From: Balneolales bacterium
Lineage (GTDB): Bacteria; Bacteroidota; Rhodothermia; Balneolales; Natronogracilivirgulaceae
Direction: 5' to 3'
Length of the DNA: 6,878 nucleotides
Assembly: GCA_007133875.1 (NCBI GenBank)
Contig: SLLW01000305.1
Location: forward strand, 1-6,878
Shown: positions 6,786 through 6,878 of the stretch, piece by piece
Numbering within the stretch: position 1 is the first letter of the stretch
Layout of the letters: the number at the start of each line of letters is the position of its first letter
Translations under genes and position numbers: made by a program
The notes under the pieces: generated by a model
Told to the model about the DNA's origin: nothing
Database searches by the model: none
What the model saw: the letters and a program-made list of their open reading frames with translations, nothing else

Positions 6786-6878
6786 CCCAATCTTCCACTC
6801 AATAAATAATTATCAGAATTGTTCGTTTTTCAATAGATTGGAGAAAGAAATAAACCCCAAAACTATGATTACAGATTA

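Noticed and set aside
6865..6878. ATG at 6865 opening a plus-strand frame (M-I-T-D) that runs off the right edge
   Set aside because: Only four codons are visible, with no spaced ribosome site. It may be the start of the next gene, but nothing in the window can support it.

Overview
The window is an ordinary stretch of bacterial chromosome. It holds four closely packed plus-strand housekeeping genes and one convergent minus-strand gene for a secreted plant-polysaccharide-degrading enzyme. The host is most likely in the wider Bacteroidota/FCB group. I favour a moderate-GC, probably marine or saline lineage such as Balneolota or Rhodothermota. Three things point there: a type IX secretion (T9SS/Por) C-terminal sorting domain on the xylanase, a TraR/DksA-like protein with the reduced zinc-finger form (CxxT) common in Bacteroidota, and an ileS - traR/dksA-like - lspA order. 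Clear Shine-Dalgarno sequences are absent before ileS, the DksA-like gene and lspA, which also fits. The phylum is an inference, since no rRNA is present.

Layout. Positions 1-219 are noncoding or the far end of something upstream, with only a weak promoter candidate. Positions 220-3393 encode a eukaryote-like (IleRS2-type) isoleucyl-tRNA synthetase whose class I signature is the swapped form GIHH instead of HIGH. Twelve bases later comes a 133-residue DksA/TraR-family protein (3406-3807). Five bases after that is lspA, lipoprotein signal peptidase, from a TTG start (3813-4424). Overlapping the lspA end is a SufU-type iron-sulfur/zinc sulfur-transfer protein (about 4396-4827). The 12-base and 5-base gaps and the final overlap suggest one transcript.

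A 32-base spacer with a small palindrome separates sufU from the convergent gene at 4860-6698 on the minus strand. That gene encodes a 612-residue secreted GH10 endo-beta-1,4-xylanase with signal peptide, N-terminal carbohydrate-binding module, GH10 catalytic domain, acidic linker and T9SS sorting domain. Its upstream region (6699-6878) holds a perfect 14-bp inverted repeat that overlaps a 7-bp tandem duplication.

The plus-strand cluster combines aminoacyl-tRNA supply, a probable RNA-polymerase-binding regulator, lipoprotein maturation and cysteine-sulfur handling. These are growth functions rather than one pathway. The xylanase is independent and works outside the cell; no SusC/SusD, transporter or other glycosidase lies in the window. 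I see no phage, insertion sequence, CRISPR, RNA gene or clearly novel system. The points most worth following up are the swapped IleRS motif, the solitary cysteine-rich SufU and the repeat-derived hairpin before the xylanase.
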